DNA from: Caenispirillum bisanense | Lineage (GTDB): Bacteria; Pseudomonadota; Alphaproteobacteria; Rhodospirillales; Rhodospirillaceae | Direction of reading: 5' to 3' | Assembly (NCBI RefSeq): GCF_900230255.1 | Contig: NZ_OCNJ01000005.1 | Span: 62,001 to 126,000 of the forward strand | DNA length: 64,000 nucleotides | Shown: positions 55,485 to 64,000 of the stretch, piece after piece | Numbering within the stretch: the stretch's first letter is position 1 | Layout of the letters: each line of letters starts with the position of its first letter | Position numbers and translations under genes: made by a program | Notes under the pieces: model-generated | Told to the model about the DNA's origin: nothing | The model's input: only the letters and a program-made list of their open reading frames with translations | The model's database searches: none

Positions 55485-56849
55485 CTACCCCTGTGACCCG
55501 GGCGCGCCCATCATGTCCTGCGGCGCGGTGTTGAGGATCTCCAGCAGCATGCGGTAGCCGTCGGCCAGCGGCGTCTGCTCGCGCTTGCCCTGGGTGAGGA
55601 ACTGCTCGATCAATGGGTAGTAGAAGATCGCCTCGTCCACTTCCGGGTTGGTGCCCTTGCGATAGGCGCCGAGGCGGATGAGCTCCGCCATGTCCTCGTA
55701 GGTAGACAGGAGCCGGCGGGCGACGCGGACGATCTGGTTCTCCTCGTCGCTGTTGCACCCCGGCATGGTACGCGACACCGAGCGCAGGATGTTGATGGCC
55801 GGATAGCGGCCGCGCTCGGCGATGCTGCGCTCCAGCACGATGTGGCCGTCCAGGATGCCGCGCACGGCGTCGGAAATGGGCTCGTTGTGGTCGTCGCCTT
55901 CCACCAGCACCGTGAACAGGCCGGTGATGGAGCCCTGGCCGGGGCCGCCGGGGCCGGCGCGCTCCAGCAGCTTGGGGAGTTCGGCGAAGACCGTCGGCGT
56001 GTAGCCCTTGGAGGCCGGCGGCTCGCCCGCCGACAGGCTGATCTCGCGCTGCGCCATGGCGAAGCGCGTCACCGAGTCCATGAGGCAGAGCACGTTCTTG
56101 CCCTGGTCGCGGAAGTATTCGGCGACGGCCAGCGTCATGTAGGCGGCCTGGCGGCGCATGAGCGGCGCTTCGTCCGACGTCGCCACCACGACGACGGAGC
56201 GCGCCATGCCCTCCGGCCCCAGGTCGTCCTCGATGAACTCGCGCGCCTCGCGGCCGCGCTCGCCGATCAGGCCGCAGACGATGATGTCGGCGCCCGAATA
56301 GCGCGCCAGCATGGACAGCACCGAGCTCTTGCCGACGCCCGAGCCGGCGAAGATGCCCATGCGCTGGCCGAGGCAGCAGGTGAGGAAGGTGTTGATGGCG
56401 CGGATGCCGACGTCCAGCTTGCCGCCGACGCGCTGGCGCCCGTGCGCCGAGGGCGGGGTGTTGCGGATGGGATAGGCCGCATCGCCGCTCGGCAGCGCGC
56501 CGAGGCCGTCCACCGGCTCGCCCATGGCGTTGATGACGCGGCCGCGCCACGCCTCGGTCGGGTAGATCGACGGCTCGCCGTCCTGGATCTCCGCCCGCGC
56601 CCCCAGTGCCACGCCGCTCAGGTTGCTGAACGGCAGCAGCAGCGCCCGCCCTTCGCGGAAGCCCACCACCTCGCACGGCACGTCGCGGCCGTCGCGGGCG
56701 TGAATGATGATGCGGTCGCCGACAGACACGCTGGTCTGAATGCCGCCGACTTCGACGAGCAGGCCTTGAACTGCCACCACTCTCCCAAAGATACGGGTGT
56801 CGGGTAGCCTTTCGATCTCGTTCAGGATATTGCGGAGGTGGACGGTCAC
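55485..56849 (-). CDS. fliI: Flagellum-specific ATP synthase FliI
   Basis: ATPase that unfolds and feeds substrates to the flagellar type III export gate. 454 residues. Walker [18 protein letters not shown] is at about 167-183, and Walker [19 protein letters not shown] at about 250-267. [18 protein letters not shown] and [19 protein letters not shown] are FliI signatures distinguishing it from F1-ATPase beta. The pair fliI-fliJ is divergent from ctrA across 213 bases containing a CtrA-like site, so cell-cycle control by CtrA is likely. Confidence 0.97.
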   Translation of the reverse strand: MTVHLRNILNEIERLPDTRIFGRVVAVQGLLVEVGGIQTSVSVGDRIIIHARDGRDVPCEVVGFREGRALLLPFSNLSGVALGARAEIQDGEPSIYPTEAWRGRVINAMGEPVDGLGALPSGDAAYPIRNTPPSAHGRQRVGGKLDVGIRAINTFLTCCLGQRMGIFAGSGVGKSSVLSMLARYSGADIIVCGLIGERGREAREFIEDDLGPEGMARSVVVVATSDEAPLMRRQAAYMTLAVAEYFRDQGKNVLCLMDSVTRFAMAQREISLSAGEPPASKGYTPTVFAELPKLLERAGPGGPGQGSITGLFTVLVEGDDHNEPISDAVRGILDGHIVLERSIAERGRYPAINILRSVSRTMPGCNSDEENQIVRVARRLLSTYEDMAELIRLGAYRKGTNPEVDEAIFYYPLIEQFLTQGKREQTPLADGYRMLLEILNTAPQDMMGAPGSQG

Positions 56850-56973
56850 CTGTTATCACTCCCGCGCGTCGGTAAATAAAGGCGGTGCCCGCGCAACCGA
56901 GGGGTTATCCGGCGGCGTTTTCATGCAAGACGTTCGTCCTGGATGGCGGGCCCGGTAGTATGGGGCGGCGCGC

Positions 56974-56988
56974 TTAACAGGCGGTAAA
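56974..56988. promoter_or_regulatory. Putative CtrA-binding site
   Basis: TTAA-N7-TAAA, one base from the CtrA consensus TTAA-N7-TTAA. It lies between the divergent fliI and ctrA genes, 75 bases before the ctrA start, so it could serve autoregulation and flagellar control. Confidence 0.5.
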
Positions 56989-57062
56989 GACCCAGTTGCA
57001 CACGGGGACCGGGGGCTTTATCGTGAAGATTAGACTTCCCCCATCGAGGTAGGCGAAGACGC

Positions 57063-57797
57063 ATGCGCGTACTGCTGGTCGAAGACGATCCTCATACGGC
57101 GAAGTCGGTGGAGCTGATGCTGCGCCGGGAAAGCTGGGTCGTGGATTCTACCGACCTCGGCGAAGACGGGCTCGAGATCGGCAAGCTCTACGACTACGAC
57201 ATCATCATTCTCGACTTGATGCTGCCGGACATGGACGGGCTGGAGGTGATCCGCCGTCTGCGCCAGGCGCAGGTCGAGACGCCGGTCCTCATCCTCTCCG
57301 GGCTGACCGAACCCGAGAAGAAGATCAAGGGCCTGGGCTCGGGCGCCGACGACTACCTGACCAAACCCTTCGACACCGGCGAACTGGTGGCCCGCTGCCA
57401 GGCCATCGTGCGGCGCGCCAAGGGCCACGCCCAGTCGGTGGTCAAGGTCGGGCGGCTGGAGGTCAACCTCGACGCCCGCACCGTCGCCGTCGACGCCGAG
57501 CCGCTGCACCTGACGGGCAAGGAATACGGGATCCTGGAACTGCTCGCCCTGCGCAAGGGCTCGACGCTGACCAAGGAACAGTTCCTCAACCACCTCTACG
57601 GCGGCATCGACGAGCCGGAACTGAAGATCATCGACGTCTTCATCTGCAAGCTGCGCAAGAAGCTGACGCAGGCGACGGGCGGCGAAAACTACATCGAGAC
57701 GGTCTGGGGCCGCGGCTACGTGCTGCGCGAGCCGGCGGCGGGGGTGGCCGCGCCCGGCAAGGCTACGCCCGCAGGAGAGACCGGCGCCCGCCTCTGA
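57063..57797 (+). CDS. ctrA: Cell-cycle response regulator CtrA
   Basis: An OmpR-type master regulator. In Rhodospirillales it controls motility and other functions rather than being essential. 244 residues: receiver with [20 protein letters not shown] and phospho-acceptor D51 ([13 protein letters not shown]); winged helix about 125-230 with the CtrA-typical [17 protein letters not shown] and [13 protein letters not shown], then [10 protein letters not shown]. The C-terminal 20 residues are variable. GGTAGGCGAAG lies upstream. Placement beside fliI-fliJ is typical of the order. A rho-independent terminator follows. Confidence 0.96.
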   Translation: MRVLLVEDDPHTAKSVELMLRRESWVVDSTDLGEDGLEIGKLYDYDIIILDLMLPDMDGLEVIRRLRQAQVETPVLILSGLTEPEKKIKGLGSGADDYLTKPFDTGELVARCQAIVRRAKGHAQSVVKVGRLEVNLDARTVAVDAEPLHLTGKEYGILELLALRKGSTLTKEQFLNHLYGGIDEPELKIIDVFICKLRKKLTQATGGENYIETVWGRGYVLREPAAGVAAPGKATPAGETGARL

Positions 57798-57819
57798 CGA
57801 CGGCGGGGTTCAGGAGCCA

Positions 57820-57852
57820 GGGCCGATCACGGGAACGTGATCGGCCCTTTTT
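57820..57852 (+). terminator. Intrinsic terminator after ctrA
   Basis: GGGCCGATCACG pairs with CGTGATCGGCCC over a GGAA loop, followed by five T. Perfect 12-bp stem 23 bases after the stop codon. Confidence 0.93.
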
Positions 57853-57962
57853 CTATCGGAGCGTGATCCGGTCACCGTGGCGCCCACGTAAGCCTTGCGT
57901 CGCGACGGACAGAAACGGGTACCCGGTCTCCCCCCCCAACAACCGGATCAACGAGGACCACC

Positions 57963-58460
57963 ATGACGCTTCGCTCCGCCCTGCGCGCGGCCGCCCTCGC
58001 CGCCCCGCTGGCCCTCTTCGCCGCGCTGCCCGCCAAGGCCGCCGACATCGTCGACACCGCCGCCGGCAACCCCGACTTCGAAACCCTGGTCGCCGCCGTG
58101 AAAGCCGCGGGGCTGGTCGACACTCTGAAGGGCGACGGGCCGTTCACCGTCTTCGCCCCCACCGACGCCGCCTTCGACGCGCTGCCCGCCGGCACGCTCG
58201 ACACCCTGCTGAAGCCCGAGAGCAAGGACCAGCTCACCGGCATCCTCACCTACCACGTGGTGCCCGGCAAGATCATGTCCGGCGACATCGCCATGGGTGA
58301 GACCATGGTCGAGACCGTCAACGGCAAGCAGATCAAGGTGCAGAAGACCGCCGACGGGGTCATGGTCGACGGCGCCAAGGTGACCACCGCCGACATCGCC
58401 ACCGACAACGGGGTGATCCACGTGATCGACAGCGTCGTACTGCCTTCTGATCAGATGTGA
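57963..58460 (+). CDS. Secreted fasciclin (FAS1) domain protein
   Basis: A 165-residue exported protein: signal peptide about 1-27 (to AKAAD), then a single FAS1 domain. Its H1/H2 boxes are [19 protein letters not shown] (about 59-77) and [11 protein letters not shown] plus [13 protein letters not shown] (about 150-162). FAS1 proteins mediate adhesion or matrix contacts; bacterial single-domain forms are of unclear role. GAGGACCACC precedes the ATG. A terminator follows. Confidence 0.94.
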   Translation: MTLRSALRAAALAAPLALFAALPAKAADIVDTAAGNPDFETLVAAVKAAGLVDTLKGDGPFTVFAPTDAAFDALPAGTLDTLLKPESKDQLTGILTYHVVPGKIMSGDIAMGETMVETVNGKQIKVQKTADGVMVDGAKVTTADIATDNGVIHVIDSVVLPSDQM

Positions 58461-58492
58461 TCCCCGAGGGGCGGTGCCCGCGCCGCCCACCC

Positions 58493-58533
58493 AACGCCCG
58501 CCGCGCCTCCCCCACGCGGCGGGCGTTTTTTTA
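58493..58533. terminator. Bidirectional intrinsic terminator (fasciclin / HEPN)
   Basis: AACGCCCGCCGCG pairs with CGCGGCGGGCGTT over a nine-base loop and is followed by seven T. It lies between the fasciclin gene and the end of the convergent HEPN gene. Confidence 0.9.
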
Positions 58534-58540
58534 TGGTGCG

Positions 58541-58930
58541 TCAGGGACCGAGCAGCGCCTCCAGGCGCGCCAGCAGGGCCACCACCTCCTCGAGCCATGC
58601 CGCGACCTCGTCGGCTTCGGGCTCCGGCAATTCGTCTGCGGCGGGATAGCGGTAGGCGAGGTTCAGGTAGCTCAGATGCCCGAGCGCCAGGCACTCTGCC
58701 CGCAACGGGTGATCCGCCGGGAGCAACTCGCCCAAGGCTTCGATGTCGTGGGTGCGCGGCGGCGTTCGGCCGAGGGCGACGAGCGCCGCCTTGACGGCCT
58801 TCTCCGCCGCCTGCTGGACGTGATAGGCCGCACCCGCCGGCAACGGATCGGGCTCGGCGAGGGCTTTTTCCGCTAGGCGCGCGTCGGCGCGGGCGACGAC
58901 GAGCCAGCGGCGGGCGGCGTCAGCGGCCAT
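58541..58930 (-). CDS. HEPN domain protein
   Basis: A 129-residue all-helical HEPN protein: RRWLVVARADARLAEKAL, AAYHVQQAAEKAVKAALVAL (the hallmark helix, about 36-55), THDIEALGELL and LAYRYPAADELPEPEADEV. The R-x(4-6)-H ribonuclease motif of HepT toxins is not seen, so this is the COG2250-like, probably non-nuclease, subgroup. Its ATG overlaps the upstream nucleotidyltransferase gene by 11 bases, as in MNT-HEPN modules. Confidence 0.85.
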   Translation of the reverse strand: MAADAARRWLVVARADARLAEKALAEPDPLPAGAAYHVQQAAEKAVKAALVALGRTPPRTHDIEALGELLPADHPLRAECLALGHLSYLNLAYRYPAADELPEPEADEVAAWLEEVVALLARLEALLGP

Positions 58931-59255
58931 AGACCCGACGCCCGGCCGAGGCCACCGCGTGGTTGAGCGTGCCGACCTCGCGGGTGCGGCGCTCGTGGAC
59001 GGCCTTGCGGCACGGCACGATGTCGGCCCCGATCCCCGGTTCGCGCTGCACGCGGCCGGTGTCGCGCCAGGCCCGCTGGATGTCGCGATCGTCCGGCACC
59101 ACCACCAGGAAATCGTAGTCGCTGTCGGGGGCCGCATCGCCGCGGGCGCGGGAGCCGAACAGCCACACCGCTTCGGGCTCGAACACGTCGACGATGCGCG
59201 CCACCAGGCGCGTCAGGATCGGGTCGGGATCGGGTGTCGGTGCGGCGGCGGGCAT
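58920..59255 (-). CDS. Minimal nucleotidyltransferase (MNT)
   Basis: A 111-residue polymerase-beta-fold nucleotidyltransferase. The signature is WLFGSRARGDAAPDSDYDFL, with GS at 34-35 and metal-binding D46 and D48. In MNT-HEPN pairs this protein transfers nucleotides (AMP in MntA-HepT) to its partner or another target. The start (ATG ending 59255) leaves a short disordered N-terminus; an upstream in-frame extension is Pro-rich and doubtful. No strong ribosome-binding site was seen. Confidence 0.88.
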   Translation of the reverse strand: MPAAAPTPDPDPILTRLVARIVDVFEPEAVWLFGSRARGDAAPDSDYDFLVVVPDDRDIQRAWRDTGRVQREPGIGADIVPCRKAVHERRTREVGTLNHAVASAGRRVYGR

Positions 59256-59349
59256 GGCGGCGACGGCGTCCGGCTGAAGCCTCGAAGGTCCCCCATGATA
59301 GGGAACGCCGGCCGCCGGCGGAAGGGGCGGCACTGGGGCCGCCCGCTGG

Positions 59350-60204
59350 TCAGACTGCGGCGACGCCCAGGGATGCCCCGTTGGCCGGCGCGCCCGGCTT
59401 GTTCACGGCATAGACGCCGCGCTGGCCGGGGATGGGCTTGAACTTGTCGGAAATGCCGAGCACCGTCTCGGCGCCGCCCAGGTAGAGCACGCCGTCGTCG
59501 GCCAGCTGCTTGGACATGTTGTCCAGCACCATGGACTTGGTCGGCTGGTCGAAGTAGATCAGCACGTTGCGGCAGAAGATGACGTCGAACTGCCCGAGCC
59601 CGCGCAGGTCCTGCAGCAGGTTCCATTCCTTGTACTGCACCATCGCCCGCAGGGCCGGGTCGATCTCCCACTGGTCTTCCTTCTTCTTGAAGTACTTGAC
59701 CATGAGCTGGATGGGCAGGCCTCGCTGCACCTCGAACTGGGAATACAGGCCGGCGCGCGCCTTCTGCAGGATCTCGCGGCTGATGTCGGTGCCGACGATC
59801 TCGGTGCGCCAGCCCTGCAGGCGGGCCGAGGCCTCCTTCAGGATGATGGCGAGCGAGTACGGCTCCTGCCCCGACGAGGCGGCGGCGCACCAGATGCGGA
59901 AGCTCTTCTTCGCCGCGCGGGTCTTGATGAGGTTCGGCAGCACCACGTCGCGGAACTGCTCGAACGGCTTCATGTCGCGGAAGAAGAACGACTCGTTGGT
60001 GGTCATCGCCTCGGTGACGTCGGCGGCGAGCGCCTCGTCACGGCGGCGCAGTTGCGCCACCAGGTCGTCCAGGCCCTTGAAGCCGCGCTTGCGGGCCACC
60101 GGCATGAGGCGGCTTTCCAGCAGGTACGACTTGTCCTTGGTGAGGACGAGGCCGGACCGCGTCTTCAGCATCTGCGCGACGTAATCGAAATCTTCCGGCT
60201 TCAT
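59350..60204 (-). CDS. cheR: Chemoreceptor methyltransferase CheR
   Basis: Methylates glutamates on chemoreceptors using SAM, for adaptation. 284 residues. N-terminal helical domain MKPEDFDYVAQMLKTRSGLV; catalytic part begins ESFFFRDMKPFEQF. SAM site RIWCAAASSGQEPYSLAI, IVGTDISREILQKA and FDVIFCRNVLIYFD are all classic CheR motifs. Cytoplasmic. Last gene of the cheA-cheY-cheB-cheR cluster; one base after cheB. Confidence 0.97.
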   Translation of the reverse strand: MKPEDFDYVAQMLKTRSGLVLTKDKSYLLESRLMPVARKRGFKGLDDLVAQLRRRDEALAADVTEAMTTNESFFFRDMKPFEQFRDVVLPNLIKTRAAKKSFRIWCAAASSGQEPYSLAIILKEASARLQGWRTEIVGTDISREILQKARAGLYSQFEVQRGLPIQLMVKYFKKKEDQWEIDPALRAMVQYKEWNLLQDLRGLGQFDVIFCRNVLIYFDQPTKSMVLDNMSKQLADDGVLYLGGAETVLGISDKFKPIPGQRGVYAVNKPGAPANGASLGVAAV

Positions 60205-60205
60205 G

Positions 60206-61429
60206 TCACACCCGCCTGTTGGCGAACTTGTGAATGTAGGGTGCGACGTCCGGCAGCGGCAGGACGGCGCTGCACACGCCCGCCTGCGCGGTCGCTCCCG
60301 GCATGCCCCACACCACGCTGGTCGCCTCGTCCTGGGCGATGACGGTGCCGCCGGCGTCGGCGATCACCTTGCCGCCGCGCGCCCCGTCCGAGCCCATGCC
60401 GGTCAGCACCGCCGCCAGCACACGGCGACCGTAGGCCTTGGCGATGGAGCGGAACATGGGATCGACGGCGGGCCGGCAGAAGTTCTCCGGCGGGTCCTGG
60501 GTCAGGCGCAGCACCTTGTCGGTGCCCTTGGTCTCGACCAGCATGTGCCAGTCGCCCGGCGCGATGTAGACGCGGCCGTTCTGGATGACCTCGCCGTTCT
60601 CCGCTTCCTTCGCCTGCAGGCCGGCGATGCGGCCGATGTGCTCGGCCAGGATGGTGGTGAAGGTGGCGGGCATGTGCTGGGTGATGAGGATCGGCTGGGT
60701 GATGCCGCCGGCCTTCTTGATGCCGCCGAGCACCGTGAACAGCGCCTGCGGGCCGCCGGTGGAGGAGCCGATGGCGATGACGTCCGGGCGGTCGTTGGCG
60801 GCGGGACGCAGCTGGATCTGGGCGCCGGCCTGGTGCAGCGACGGCACGCGGCTCGGCGTGGTGGCCGCACCGGCCGCAGCCGGCGACGGCGTCAGCGGCG
60901 CCGGACGGGCGAGCGTGCGCGGCGCCCCGCCGGCGCGGCGGGCGGCGGCGCCCAGCGCCTTCACCTTGTCGACCAGTTCCTGCTTGAAGTCGGTGCCGCC
61001 GGTCAGCTCGCGCGACGACGACGGCTTGGTCACGTATTCCGAGGCGCCGGCCTCCAGCGCCTTCAGGCTGATCTCGGCATTGCGGGCGGTCAGCGTCGAG
61101 GACATGACGATCTTCACGCCCGGCGCCTTCTTCAGAAGGTGCGGCAGGGCGGTGATGCCGTCCATGACCGGCATCTCGATGTCGAGGACGATCACCTCGA
61201 CGTCGTGGCGGTCGAGCGCCTGCACGGCGGCCTGACCGTTGCCGACCGACGCGATGACGGAAATGGCGGGGTCACTTTCCAGGATTCGCGTTTCCAGCCC
61301 GCGCACGACGGCCGAGTCGTCGACGACCATGACGCGGTACGGATCGGAACCCGACCCCGACGCCCGCGCTGCTCCGGCACCCTGGCTCAACGACAATGGA
61401 AGTACCCCCCGGGTAGGAAACTGGCTCAA
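60206..61429 (-). CDS. cheB: Chemotaxis response regulator methylesterase CheB
   Basis: Removes methyl groups from (or deamidates) chemoreceptors when phosphorylated by CheA. 407 residues: receiver with D83 in VIVLDIEMPVMDG, linker about 155-205, then the esterase with Ser in AIGSSTGGPQALF, His in ITQHMPATFT and Asp in LTGMGSDGARG. The likely start is a TTG whose bases overlap the cheY stop (TTGA), giving a Ser/Gly-rich 30-residue leader. An internal TTG ten codons later, behind a GGGGGG stretch, is an alternative. Start uncertain, identity certain. Confidence 0.95.
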   Translation of the reverse strand: MSQFPTRGVLPLSLSQGAGAARASGSGSDPYRVMVVDDSAVVRGLETRILESDPAISVIASVGNGQAAVQALDRHDVEVIVLDIEMPVMDGITALPHLLKKAPGVKIVMSSTLTARNAEISLKALEAGASEYVTKPSSSRELTGGTDFKQELVDKVKALGAAARRAGGAPRTLARPAPLTPSPAAAGAATTPSRVPSLHQAGAQIQLRPAANDRPDVIAIGSSTGGPQALFTVLGGIKKAGGITQPILITQHMPATFTTILAEHIGRIAGLQAKEAENGEVIQNGRVYIAPGDWHMLVETKGTDKVLRLTQDPPENFCRPAVDPMFRSIAKAYGRRVLAAVLTGMGSDGARGGKVIADAGGTVIAQDEATSVVWGMPGATAQAGVCSAVLPLPDVAPYIHKFANRRV

Positions 61430-61800
61430 CCCTGCTCGAACAGGCCGACCTGCGCGAACTTCGCCTGCAGGATCTCGCTGTCGAACGGCTTCATGATGTA
61501 TTCGTTGGCGCCGGCTTCGATGGCTTCCTGGATGTGCTCGATGTCGTTTTCCGTGGTGCAGAAAACGACCACCGGGTGGTCACCGCCGGGCAGCTGGCGC
61601 AGCGCCCGCAGGAAGTCGATGCCGTTCATGACCGGCATGTTCCAGTCGAGCAGGACGGCGTCCGGCATGTTGGCCTTGCAGGAGTCGAGCGCCTGCTGGC
61701 CATCCTCGGCTTCGGCCGTGGTGAACTGCAACTCCGTCAGGATCTTCCGCGCGACCATGCGAATGACCTTGGAGTCGTCGACGATCAGACAAGACTTCAT
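61426..61800 (-). CDS. cheY: Chemotaxis response regulator CheY
   Basis: A 124-residue single receiver domain that binds the flagellar motor when phosphorylated. Acidic pocket VDDS at 7-10, phospho-acceptor D52 in VLLDWNMPVMNG, Thr in VFCTTEND and Lys in YIMKPFDS. Placed between cheA and cheB, overlapping the latter. The similarity to other CheY is high and length is standard. Confidence 0.96.
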   Translation of the reverse strand: MKSCLIVDDSKVIRMVARKILTELQFTTAEAEDGQQALDSCKANMPDAVLLDWNMPVMNGIDFLRALRQLPGGDHPVVVFCTTENDIEHIQEAIEAGANEYIMKPFDSEILQAKFAQVGLFEQG

Positions 61801-62035
61801 GCCAGTACTTTCACCCCTGCATGGTCCCTACCCGGGCCGGCCGGGCCGCCGAATCAGGGCCGGACGTTCGAGACTTAAAGCGTAGAACCCCCGGCGCGTC
61901 AAGGAGAAGCATTCCCCTCGGAAGCGCTGCAAACTGCGGACTTCGCGCCCCGCGTGAGCGCCGGCCCCGGCGGGACCGTCGCAAACCCGGATGCATCATA
62001 CGGGCTTGATGCAGGCCGACGCAACCGCCGGATGA

Positions 62036-62055
62036 GCCCGCCGCAGGCGGCGGGC
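62036..62055. terminator. Possible hairpin after cheA
   Basis: GCCCGCCG with CGGCGGGC, an 8-bp stem just past the cheA stop in the 268-base cheA-cheY gap. No T-run, so termination is doubtful; it could equally be an mRNA-stabilising hairpin. The rest of the gap shows no gene. Confidence 0.3.
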
Positions 62056-62068
62056 CCGGCAGCAAAGA

Positions 62069-64000
62069 TCACACGCGGATCGACAGCGTCGACTTGAGCG
62101 TCTCGAGCAGCGCGTCGCGGTCGAACTTGGTCACGTAGTCGTCGAAGCCGACCTCGCGGCCGCGCTCGAAGTCCTTCTGCGTCGCATGACTGGACAGGGC
62201 GACCAGCGGCGTCTTCGCCCAGCGTGCGTCGGAGCGGATGGTCTCGGCGAAGTGGAAGCCGTCCATGCCCGGCATCTCGATGTCGCTGATGATGGCGTCG
62301 AACTCCAGCCCCTGCTCGCGCATGACCAGCGCCCGGTCGGCGCTGTCGACGGCGGTGACCGTGTAGCCGGCCACCGACAGCAGCGGCGTCAGCAGGTTGC
62401 GGAAGAACGGGCTGTCGTCCACCAGCAGCACGCGCTTCTTGCCGCCGGCCAGCGACGGCGCCGCCTCGTCGGGGTTGCCGAACCAGTCGCCGAAGGCCTG
62501 GGTGAGGTAGTAGCCGGTGTCGATGACGTCGGTCGCCTTCTCGCCGATGATGGCGGTGCCGATGACGCCCATCTTGTCGGCCTTCAGCTCGACCTTCAGG
62601 CGGTCCTCGACGATGTCGACGATTTCGTCCACCACCAGGCCCATGCTGCGGTCGCGGTCGGAGAACACCAGCACGGGCTGGCGGCCGTCGCTCGGCATCT
62701 CGTAGCGCTCGTTCACCATCACCAGCGGCATCAGCTGGCCGCGGTACTGCACCACCGGGCGACCGTAGGAGTGCTCGATGGTCGCGCAGTCGATCTCTTC
62801 CAGGCGCGCCACCAGGGCGAGCGGCACGGCCTTGAGGTCCTTGCCGCCGGCGCGGAACACCAGCAGCGAGGTCTTCTCGTCGCTGTGGGTGTCGTGCGAC
62901 GCCTGCGTGTCGGTGGTCTGACCGCCGCCCAGGCCCATCTCGCCGGTGGCGGTGGCGATGCCGTTGGGGTCGAGGATCATGATCACCGAGCCGTCACCGA
63001 GGATGGTGTTGCCCGAGAACATGGTGATGTGACGCAGGATCGGCGCCACCGGCTTGACGACGATTTCCTCGGTGTCGAACACGCGGTCGACGATGATGCC
63101 GAAGGTATAGGTGCCGACCTGGGTGACGACGATGAAGGTCTCGGCCGAATCGCTGCCCGCCACGTGGGCGCCGCCGATCTTGCCGGCGGTCTTCTTCACC
63201 GGCTTGCCGTCCTCGGCGTCGATGAGGGCCTCGACTTCCTCGTGCACGCTGGTCTTGCGCAGCTTCAGCAGGTTGCCGAGGCTGACCAGCGGCAGCAGGC
63301 GGTCGCGCAGGCGCAGCACCGGGGCGTTCGAGATCATCTCGATGCCGGTTTCGCTGTTCTTGGTCACGCGCACCAGCTCTAGCACGCTGATCTGCGGGAT
63401 GGCGAAGCGCTCGGACGCGCATTCGACGATCAGCGCCGACACGATGGCCAGCGTCAGCGGGATCTTGATGGTGAAGGTGGAGCCGCGGCCCCACTGGGTC
63501 TTCAGCTCGATGGTGCCGCCGATCTTCTCGATGTTGGTGCGCACCACGTCCATGCCGACGCCGCGGCCGGAGACGCTCGTCACCTTCTCGGCGGTGGACA
63601 GGCCGGCCTTGAAGATGAACTGGGCGATCTGCTGGTCGCTCATGTTGTCGATCTCGGCCTCGGTGGCGAGGCCGTTCATGATCGCCTTGTCGCGGATCTT
63701 CTGCAGGTTGAGGCCGCGGCCGTCGTCGGAGATCTCGATGATGATGTGACCGCCCTCGTGGTAGGCGTTCAGCTTCACCACGCCCACTTCCGGCTTGCCG
63801 GCGGCGATGCGGCCTTCGGTGTCCTCGAGCCCGTGGTCCGCCGAGTTGCGCACCATGTGGGTCAGCGGGTCCTTGATCAGCTCCAGCACCTGGCGGTCGA
63901 GTTCGGTCTCGGCGCCGTACATCTGCAGGTCGATCTTCTTGCCCATTTCGATGGACAGGTCGCGCACGATACGCGGCAGCTTGGCCCAGGCGTTGCCGAT
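62069..64000 (-). CDS. cheA: Chemotaxis histidine kinase CheA, hybrid with CheW and receiver (5' end off window)
   Basis: About 643 codons are visible; the N-terminus with the phospho-His domain is beyond the right edge. Visible order: kinase ATPase domain (N-box LTHMVRNSADHGLE, G1 IEISDDGRGLN, G2 VSGRGVGMDVV), then the P5 CheW-like domain (ECASERFAIPQISVLELV ... IMILDPNGIA). A second, separate CheW-like domain follows (TSLLVFRAGGKDLKAVPLAL, then YRGQLMPLVMVNE), and finally a receiver (VLLVDDSPFFRNLL, DAIISDIEMPGMDG). This CheA-CheW-REC fusion explains why no separate cheW gene is seen next to it. It phosphorylates CheY and CheB downstream. Confidence 0.96.
   Translation of the reverse strand: MGNAWAKLPRIVRDLSIEMGKKIDLQMYGAETELDRQVLELIKDPLTHMVRNSADHGLEDTEGRIAAGKPEVGVVKLNAYHEGGHIIIEISDDGRGLNLQKIRDKAIMNGLATEAEIDNMSDQQIAQFIFKAGLSTAEKVTSVSGRGVGMDVVRTNIEKIGGTIELKTQWGRGSTFTIKIPLTLAIVSALIVECASERFAIPQISVLELVRVTKNSETGIEMISNAPVLRLRDRLLPLVSLGNLLKLRKTSVHEEVEALIDAEDGKPVKKTAGKIGGAHVAGSDSAETFIVVTQVGTYTFGIIVDRVFDTEEIVVKPVAPILRHITMFSGNTILGDGSVIMILDPNGIATATGEMGLGGGQTTDTQASHDTHSDEKTSLLVFRAGGKDLKAVPLALVARLEEIDCATIEHSYGRPVVQYRGQLMPLVMVNERYEMPSDGRQPVLVFSDRDRSMGLVVDEIVDIVEDRLKVELKADKMGVIGTAIIGEKATDVIDTGYYLTQAFGDWFGNPDEAAPSLAGGKKRVLLVDDSPFFRNLLTPLLSVAGYTVTAVDSADRALVMREQGLEFDAIISDIEMPGMDGFHFAETIRSDARWAKTPLVALSSHATQKDFERGREVGFDDYVTKFDRDALLETLKSTLSIRV

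Overview
The window is very G+C-rich chromosomal DNA (roughly 70% or more by eye) with the gene content of a motile, PHB-storing alphaproteobacterium, most likely a member of the Rhodospirillales. The pointers are CtrA next to fliI-fliJ, an alphaproteobacterial-type sdhC-D-A-B order, PhaR/PhaC/PhaA/PhaB, mesaconyl-CoA hydratase with a malyl-CoA lyase (ethylmalonyl-CoA pathway), GlyQ/GlyS as separate subunits, and a CheA with fused CheW and receiver domains. No rRNA, tRNA, CRISPR, prophage or transposase gene was seen.

Layout. 1-4.8 kb: end of dapF, an acetyltransferase, a DHH phosphoesterase, a SAF-domain dehydrogenase and a lipoprotein. 4.9-10.9 kb: succinate dehydrogenase (sdhCDAB, minus strand), then mesaconyl-CoA hydratase and malyl-CoA lyase separated by a nested inverted repeat. 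11.1-15 kb: pdxY, a globin-coupled diguanylate cyclase with a CheY-like partner, and a LysE exporter. 14.9-20.4 kb: a Fur-box-headed FecI/FecR/TonB-receptor/PepSY iron-uptake module. 20.4-26.9 kb: VOC protein, an aspartate-semialdehyde-dehydrogenase relative without catalytic residues, a SleB-type hydrolase, lrgAB-DUF2293, a PQQ sugar dehydrogenase, an EF-hand protein and an XRE regulator. 27.1-32.6 kb: polyhydroxybutyrate locus (phaR, a PhaE-like gene overlapping phaC, phaA, phaB). 32.6-35.5 kb: YnfM/YnfL-like transporter-regulator pair and a tandem palindromic repeat array. 35.5-46.4 kb: purD, xseA, an M23 peptidase, meaB, ppdK, glyS (carrying a low-G+C internal tract) and glyQ. 46.5-51.4 kb: an XRE-ImmA/IrrE plus PIN pair, a tRNA-methyltransferase operon, a polyprenyl synthase and YqgE. 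51.6-58.5 kb: DsbD-like protein, peroxiredoxin, two related lipoproteins, fliJ-fliI, ctrA and a fasciclin protein. 58.5-64 kb: an MNT-HEPN pair and a cheA-cheY-cheB-cheR cluster running off the right edge.

How it fits together. The carbon genes (PHB synthesis, malyl-CoA/mesaconyl-CoA steps, MeaB for methylmalonyl-CoA mutase, succinate dehydrogenase, pyruvate phosphate dikinase) describe acetyl-CoA assimilation and carbon storage. The signalling genes (globin-GGDEF, CheY-like protein, CtrA, Che cluster, FliI/FliJ) describe oxygen- and cell-cycle-linked motility control. The accessory genes are few: two small toxin-antitoxin-like pairs and two families of intergenic palindromic repeats. The best leads for something new are the cloverleaf-like repeat whose stems co-vary between loci, the long out-of-frame overlap of the PhaE-like gene with phaC, and the atypical internal tract of glyS.
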